From the NCBI GenBank assembly GCA_036768485.1, contig JAVLUZ010000142.1, positions 1,701,904 to 1,765,903 on the forward strand: a stretch of DNA of 64,000 bases, given 5' to 3'. Below are positions 57,600 through 64,000 of this stretch, one piece after another. How positions within the stretch are numbered: the stretch's first letter is position 1; every line of letters begins with the position of its first letter. Position numbers and translations under genes: made by a program. Source of the stretch: Mermis nigrescens (lineage: Eukaryota > Nematoda > Enoplea > Mermithida > Mermithidae). The notes under the pieces are model-generated. The model was given only the letters and a program-made list of their open reading frames with translations, made no database searches and was not told where the DNA came from.

Positions 57600-59640
57600 C
57601 ATTTACCCCAAATTCCTTCCCCTACGTCCTTATCTGGTCTCTTGACCATACGTGGGGATAAGCCGTATTCCGTGGGAAATTGGGTAAAAAGATCCTGAAA
57701 AACATACCAAAAATTCGATTCAGATAGTCTAAGAATATCCACTGCTTTGTTGGAGGAAAAGTCTAGTCTCACTTCTACGCTCTCCTTCTTTCCCCTTCAA
57801 CGGGACAGCAGTTGAATTATGATGAGTCTGGCATCTGTAAAATAGGCAAGATCTGGCAAAAATCATAAAAAAGTGTAAAAAATCGAATTCTACGGGGGCG
57901 GCTGGATTCATGGACGTGAGGTCCAGACCATAGATACGCGCAGCATGGCCGATCTGAGAGATCAGTCGGTCAAGGGTCTGAATTGGGCTTTTTTGGTTAA
58001 TATGAACTAAAAAAACTGGTATAAATGCTAAAACACCATTAAAAGTACATTATTTCACAGTCTCTGGCCAATTTCAAGCACATTAGTATGAAAAATTGAA
58101 TGTTCATCCCATTTTCGACCCTAAATTTTCCCCGGAAAGTTCTCCGTGTATCCATTCTTGTGCTCTAGACCCTAACTAGCCCTACACTTTGTATGTCTAG
58201 TCTAGACCACACGCCTGGGGCTGAAAACTTTCTCCTAAAATTGGTAAACCCCCTACCCCGAAGAACTAAATTTTCGGTGCTTTTTTGGGATTGTTGCCGG
58301 TGTTGACCCCCCAGAATATAGCTGCTGTCAGTAAATTCCTCATGTCCTCGTATGGTTAAGGCCCCTAGAATGAAAATATGAGAAATTTTTTGAAAACGAA
58401 AGCAAAATTAAGGACAAAAATTCTCTGGAAAAGGGCACGAAATCAGCCAGTAGCTGCTGATTAACATGTAGTTTTCCCGCTATTTCAGTTATTGTACCAG
58501 TTTTTAATATTTTGGTCTGAAAAACTTGACTAACTGACAGGCAAACGATTGATCGCCACAAATGGGCATGAGAAGGTAGTGGGGAAGGGGCTTTGTACCT
58601 CACTCCCCCTCAGAAGTTCCGCAGATTACTGAAGACCCCAGAATTCTATTTTTAGTAACATTTTAGGAAATTATACCCGATCTTGACCCCTCAAAAATTT
58701 TCTTTCTACCCACGTATGCTGATCACCCTAGACTGTTCATTCATAACGTGCATTACTTCCATTAATTAGAATAGCCCATGTAAAAATTGATAGCCCAGCC
58801 GGATTAAATTTTAATGCTATTTTTGGCGATTTTGCTCGATCGAACTCCCTAGAATGTAGTTGCTGCCCCTGTGTTGTCAGACTTCAAGAGTTAGAAATAC
58901 ATTGTCCCTAAAAAGCATATATAATTGGATTGTGACCACCATGGGCGTGGTAAAGGTGTGTTTACTCTCCAGAATCTTAAACCCTCAAAATCGATCACCC
59001 ATTGAATTTTAGCATATTTAATTGGAATTTTTGCCGGTTTTGTGCCCCCATCCCATAGTTTGGATCTGCCTATGTACATTTATGGCGTTTAGCGATTGTT
59101 GCTCATAGCATGGCCGCTTTGTCCGTCACGGCCGAAAATGAAGGATATTTATGAAGACAGACTTTTTTCGAGAATGACGTCAATTACTCTTATAATCTAC
59201 TTGAAGGATCCTTGTGAATCAATTTTCGAAACACAACGGAAGTGTCTGTTACGAATGTTACAATAATAAAGTTTTGCATATGAAAAGTTTATTGCTTAAT
59301 TGTCCAAACTTAACTGGAGACTATCAAACAAAATACTTTTTGAATCATATAACGTTCATATGGTTTATAATATAATTTTGCTAAAAAAATCTGACTAAAT
59401 CCGAGTCCGGAACCCACCGGCCCTCTACGGGCCGACCATGCTGCGCTTCATATAACGGAAAGATGCAACTTATTTTTACAGTGTTTTTGCGGTCCAGAGT
59501 ATTCGCCATTCGTACCAATTCATGGGTCATGCCCAAATTCTGAGGGTGTAGATTCTGTAAATCGGCTAAAATTTAAAAAAAACAGGCCAAAAACCCGATT
59601 CTAGGGGTCATCATATTCTAGAGCGGTCTGGACCCTTAAA
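57600..59640. repeat. Cluster of decayed R2-type elements
   Basis: Successive GGGG/CCCC-bounded fragments with CATACGTGGGG (57650), CCACACGCCTGGGG (58206), CAAATGGGCATGAG (58560), CCATGGGCGTGG (58939) and CTAGGGGTC (59603), interspersed with CCCCAGAAT words. Individual ends are too eroded to place. Confidence 0.45.
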
Positions 59641-59894
59641 CACACGTGGGCGTGGGTAGGGTTGTATGCACCTTCCAGAAAGCCGAATACTCTCTCCCAA
59701 GGAAGCAAAATAAGCCCCCAGAATTCAATTTTTTAAATTTATTTTGTTTTTCCCAATTTTTCGATGCCAATAAATAGTGCTCAATGAATGACGTTGAAAA
59801 ATGGTGTTTTTCGTCAAACTATTATTTTAAAGACAATTTTTTGACCTTTGAAAAATCTTGCACTCCCCTAGAATTTCGCTGCTGCCCACCTATA
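59641..59894 (+). mobile_element. R1 MITE
   Basis: Starts CACACGTGGGCGTGGG and ends CTGCCCACCTATA. Core TGCCAATAAATAGTGCTCAA. Flanks do not match, so this copy is older. Confidence 0.72.
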
Positions 59895-60721
59895 CTCTCA
59901 ACCAGCTCCCCTTCGCCCACATAGTGGTCCGGTCTAACCTCCATCGAAAGACGATAGGCAGACGCTTTTCTTTCCTTACAAACGAATGTAACTTACACGT
60001 TTTGATTCTTTCGCAGAAGAATAGACCTTTTATATTAAGACTGCTTATTGCCACAGAAAATTTTCCAAGGAAGTCGAAATGAATCAATGTGATCGTTTTT
60101 TAGCACAAGATCGCGATATATCACAGAAACTGCATGCATGCTCTATAACAACGTTTTATTTTTTTTGAACGCTTTGTGGTATCAGTGATACCGCGCTCTT
60201 TTGTAAAAATTTACTTCAAATTTCGGTCGATCTTTCTATTCGCTCAACTGTCTCGTGCAAAAAATACCTAAAAGTGGAATGGAACAGATGCGAAACTGGC
60301 CATTTGGGAGTGAATAAGCAGTAGTAATAAGACGCGTTTCTCCACTTGAGGGGAATTCGTCCAAAACCGCATAAATATTACGATGTAAGAAATTTGCATG
60401 CGTTAGAGACTCGGCTCCTGATGTGGTCACTCGGGTCGGGACTTACGCAACAACCCACACTCAAAGTTGACTCGGCTAGTTCTAATAAGCAATCGCCAAT
60501 CGTGTTTACTCACCCAATCTATCAAATTATGCTTGGCAATCTAAGACCAATTTTCCATCCCTGTACGTATAAACACATTTATATCTCGCGGTATAATGCA
60601 GAACGTTAGATGTCAAGCCCTTCCGTACATTTGATACGGTAGGTACCTACGTTTGTAAGTATAACGCACTGCGTCGATTGGATTATAAATTAGTAATCAG
60701 GATTACTGTAACAGATCCGGT

Positions 60722-60737
60722 AACCCGGTAACGGGTT
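60722..60737. other. GC hairpin upstream of the eh1-like ORF
   Basis: AACCCG-GTAA-CGGGTT forms a 6-bp stem with a 4-base loop, about 230 bases before the ATG at 60965. A second hairpin, GGTATCA-G-TGATACC, lies at about 60179-60193. Role unknown. Confidence 0.35.
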
Positions 60738-60964
60738 TTACAGCGAATGAGCTTAATTGTCCGCAATTGACACCATTCCCCGGGCGGTGCGCGAGGATAA
60801 AATGGGAGCTAAGGGACCGTGATGACGTTCGAATCGGCTTAACCTTTCATTTTGGTGTTCTACGCATCGTTCTTATCCAACAGCCGTGTTTTCGAATAGC
60901 CTCGGGCGGGCGTACTGTACATTTTTATGTGAAACGTCGCGTTTATGGGTGAAATTTTCGACAC

Positions 60965-61234
60965 ATGAGCCAAATGCGTCCGTCCTATGATCGGGATCAA
61001 TTTCGGTCGGGAGGTTTGGAATATCAGAGCCGAAACGTTCGTAATTTCGCCATCGAATCGTTGTTGGGGATCAGAGCGACCGATGGTCGTTACGCATCTA
61101 CTATCGATTCTAACTCGATCGGTGCCGTAAAACAGCCGATTTTCAAAGATACTATGGGTACCGCAAAAAAGTTTTTTTCTTTTTGTAGGCGGGTCATAAG
61201 AGAGAAAAATATGAAGTTTAGAGGTGTTAGTTGA
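60965..61234 (+). CDS. Candidate first coding exon with an eh1-like motif (gene E, tentative)
   Basis: An 89-codon ORF in locally GC-richer DNA, starting MSQMRPSYDRDQFR. Residues 28-34 read FAIESLL, which fits the engrailed-homology-1 pattern FxIxx(I/L)L that recruits Groucho-type co-repressors in many homeobox and some zinc-finger factors. If it is an exon it may end earlier, at a GT such as 61158 (ATGG/GTACCG), since a C2H2-coding stretch on the same strand lies 2 kb downstream. A 139-codon ORF overlaps on the other strand, so coding status is uncertain. Confidence 0.35.
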   Translation: MSQMRPSYDRDQFRSGGLEYQSRNVRNFAIESLLGIRATDGRYASTIDSNSIGAVKQPIFKDTMGTAKKFFSFCRRVIREKNMKFRGVS

Positions 61235-63163
61235 ATCGTTAACTTTTACTTTACACTTTAAATCTAAACACAAATTCAAGTAAGTATAGCCATAACTTTA
61301 CATTAAAAATTAAATTGTCAACTTTAAACTTCACGCAGTTTGCCTTTCCTAGAAAATAATACGGTGTATTGAGTAAAAAAAGTGGTTGCAAAATATATAA
61401 GCCAGAGTGTTTTTGAAAACATTAATTACCGTGTAATGAATGATAATTAAATCAAAGATATGACTAATGTGCAGTATTTTGCGATCCGTTTAAGCAAGCG
61501 AAACGATGCTTGTTCAGAGTCATTTATTCAAATTTTAACGTCATTTTTATTATAAATCTAATTAGTGGATATGCTTATCATAGACATAATGCAACAATTT
61601 TATAATTTGAAGTTTATTTTACCCCGGTCGTTCGTTATTGCTATTAGGTATTTGATTTAACAAATTTTCATTAAATTTATGAATTTGGGTTGGTCGATAT
61701 TCATTACTTTCAACCATTTAATCATTGAATCTCACCAGAGCATTTCAGTGCTTAGGTCGCAATTTAATCTTAACAATACTTATTGCAATTACATAGAGAC
61801 AAACTTTACACCCGGTTTTTTTAATTGACAGTTCAAAGCGGTCATTCCTGCGTCATTTTGGTTATCGGAAGATTGGAATCGATTTATCAAATTTTCAATC
61901 TGTAATCCACGCTAGTCCATGTCTTTTTCTAATTTAATTTGATTAAGGAATTTATTAATTTTACCAGATATCCGGCGTGTGTTTTAAAATTGTTGATTGG
62001 CGGTCGTTTATAATAATACTTGGCATCTTTTGAACGATCCGTAAAATACATTAGGACTATTTTTTCAATTTTTCTCAACAGCCAGGAAATCTAATTTTCA
62101 GTGTCTGAAGTAAAGTTTTTTTCTGGTAGTTTTGCAATTTTTAAGCCGAAATGCGTTAAACCTGTGTTTATCCGCAATTTATGATTGTTTTGAGCGTTTC
62201 GAGCGCTAAATGTTTGATTTTTTAAAATCATTTTTCATATTTCATTCTGTCTTATTTAGCCGAAAAATTTTTCGCTATTGAATTAGGACCTTCTAAACCG
62301 CCTCGGGTATGCTCACCTCAAGAAAATGTAATTTATTATAATTAGGCAGATTGTCAAAGCCTTGACAAAAGTTTATAAAAAAATGTAGATTTGTGGTGGC
62401 CAATGCATTAATTTTTGGGGGTAACGAAGTGACTCCAGCTTACACATCGATGACTTTAGTTTTTTAAATTTATTAATTTTACAATTAGCTGATAAGGAAT
62501 AAGCGGTCATTGAGAAGAAATTCCGAAAGTAGATTTTTCCATTATTTTTCCCTGTGTCACGTTCCGCTTTTCATCATCGAAATTTAGGGACTCTATCAGA
62601 ATTTTCGCTATTGCGTCACGCAATCTTATTCTCGGAAATCCTGAATACATCACAATCCGTATAATTCATAAGGCCCACCTGAGGAGCCTAATTCCGTGCA
62701 CTGGCTACCGTAGATTTCTTAAAAAAAAACCCGAAAAACATGCAAAAAATAAATTCTGGAGGTCTATCGATTTCGATGCTCTACAAATTTTTGGGGCTCT
62801 AAATTTGAAAAAAAGAAGAAAAAACCCTAATATCTCTGAAGCCTCCTCCTTCCTACCGTCAAGCTGGGTTTGACTCCGGTTTTGATCAAAAAAAGCTGCT
62901 TTTAATAATTTCAATCCCTTATTCGATTCAGAAACTCGTCAGAGGTGTCAAATTCCAATAGAGTTTATTAAAACCGGAGGTTGTGCGCCTCTGACGCCTA
63001 GGCCCGAGATGAAGCGCTTTACGAGCGCTCTGAACTTGCCGACAATCGCGGCTCCGGTTTTTTGGGCTATGCCGGGCGTAGGGCCCCACGAATTCGCCAT
63101 TGCTAAGCTATTCAACGATAACATTGTCTCGTCGACCACAACTCGCCGCGCGTTCGACCCAAA
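61235..63163. other. AT-rich stretch between the two gene E candidates
   Basis: No supported exon. If the eh1-like ORF and the zinc-finger exon belong together, this is an intron of about 2 kb. From about 62950 the sequence turns GC-richer, and a frame from 63009 to 63233 is open, but it is not the zinc-finger frame. Confidence 0.35.
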
Positions 63164-63338
63164 ATGCTTATTGGGCCAAAAACTGTTGAACAATGGGTGC
63201 CGCTTGATCGTTCGGACGATTCGACGACTATAAATCTCGGGAACCTTATTGCCCAGAATGCGCCGACAGTCAAAAAATATAAATGCGACGTGTGCCATAA
63301 ATGCTTCAGTCGTAGCAACACTCTGGTGACCCACAAGG
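63164..63338 (+). CDS. Partial C2H2 zinc-finger exon (gene E, tentative)
   Basis: Reads through VEQWVPLDRSDDSTTINLGN to KKYKCDVCHKCFSRSN and TLVTHK, giving C-x2-C-x12-H of a C2H2 finger; the last His would come from the next exon, because AAG/GTAATA at 63338-63344 is a good donor. That exon is not visible before the window ends. The true 5' end could be an upstream ATG at 63164 or the acceptor TTATTGCCCAG (exon from 63257, same frame). Likely a sequence-specific DNA-binding protein; family not recognised. It may belong with the eh1-like ORF at 60965. Confidence 0.5.
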
Positions 63339-63344
63339 TAATAA

Positions 63345-64000
63345 TGCGTTACGGGCATGCTTTCTTTAGCTGCTTGAATCTTTCGCTGCTAGAAGTCTTG
63401 GAAATAAATGGACAAACAGTAAAACAATATAGGTTGAAAAAGAGAAAATGAAATATAAAATTTTATAATCCCTTGCTATAAACTTGTCTGCGCGTTGTGT
63501 GGTAAAAGCGAGTTTACTTCGGTTTGGATTATTGATGGGGTCGTTTGCTGCTGTTCTTTACTTTTACGATGGGGATTAATATTCGGTAATATAAAGGATT
63601 ACCAGCAGACAGGCACGTGCACGAGGGCGTCGTTGTCTAGAATCCCAGATTGAAAAAATCGAAAATTTTTGGGGAAAATGAAGCAATATGAGCGCTAAAA
63701 ATGAAACAAAATTGAAATTCTTCAAATATGCTTGACGTTAGCCATAAACAGTTTAGAACGGCCTAGTTTTGCTATTAGCTTTTACGACCATTTTGGCACA
63801 AAAAGGCTCATTTTTTGACCCCTAAAACCGCCACCCCGGCCATTTAGTGTGCATCTACGATCATTAGCATCAGATATTTTCAAAATCGGCGAATGTTGCG
63901 TTCGTCGCTTGCTTGAATCTTTAAAGAAGGAAAATTTAGTAAAGCTAAATTTTTGTGAAACCTGATGACTGAAGAACATTTTATGACCAGAAGCTCTGTT
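63345..64000. other. Right edge, downstream of the zinc-finger exon
   Basis: Searched for the rest of the finger (R-x-H-T-G-E-K-P type) and did not find it. 63632-63850 has AGAATCCCAGATTG and TTTTTTGACCCCTAAAACCG words of R2/R3 type. Confidence 0.35.

Noticed and set aside
62948..63358. 136-codon minus-strand ORF
   Set aside because: Mirror of the GC-richer stretch that carries the zinc finger on the plus strand; no recognisable domain.

Overview
The window looks like nuclear DNA from a nematode. It is AT-rich and full of small dispersed repeats. Its only clear protein-coding content is a tandem array of seven-transmembrane chemoreceptor genes of a nematode-specific type, split into short exons by 0.5-4.9 kb introns. 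I cannot name the species. Long, repeat-filled introns suggest a larger genome than Caenorhabditis.

Three paralogues lie head to tail on the plus strand: gene A (1602-8412), gene B (17356-29134) and gene C (45361-56862). Each has five exons with intron phases 1, 1, 0 and 2, exon 3 is 197 nt in all three, and the proteins align end to end (325, 313 and about 312 residues). The layout is seven membrane segments, an N-glycosylatable N-terminus, an NRx motif after TM3, a GSNAxVYAxLNKT end to TM7 and a basic tail. This most resembles the Srt family of the SRG superfamily, a recollection of family features rather than a search result. The fifth exon is easy to miss: the in-frame TAA after TM7 lies inside a conserved splice donor. 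Gene C has a one-base frameshift in exon 2. A decayed copy of exon 1 at 39.1 kb is the relic of a fourth gene between B and C.

From about 60.7 kb to the right edge the DNA is locally GC-richer. Here there is tentative evidence for a different gene: an ORF with an eh1-like FAIESLL motif (60965) and, 2 kb on, the first part of a C2H2 zinc finger ending at a splice donor (63338). That gene would continue beyond the window.

Most of the remaining DNA is mobile-element debris. A roughly 260-bp element (R1 here) occurs 21 times in both orientations, many copies with perfect or near-perfect 8-bp target-site duplications; one copy sits inside another, and one has a matching empty site in a paralogous repeat. 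Other elements are: R2, a shorter relative with similar ends; R3, about 0.4 kb; R4, a 2-kb repeat rich in TGTAAAC words with three copies; R5, a direct pair; R6, an 0.8-kb GATAAA-rich terminal-inverted-repeat element; R7, an inverted pair; a foldback-like element; several small MITEs; three long microsatellites; a run of tandem 20-bp palindromes; and a tRNA-like sequence. No repeat was found inside a chemoreceptor exon, but they account for much of the intron length. All element names R1-R7 are local labels.
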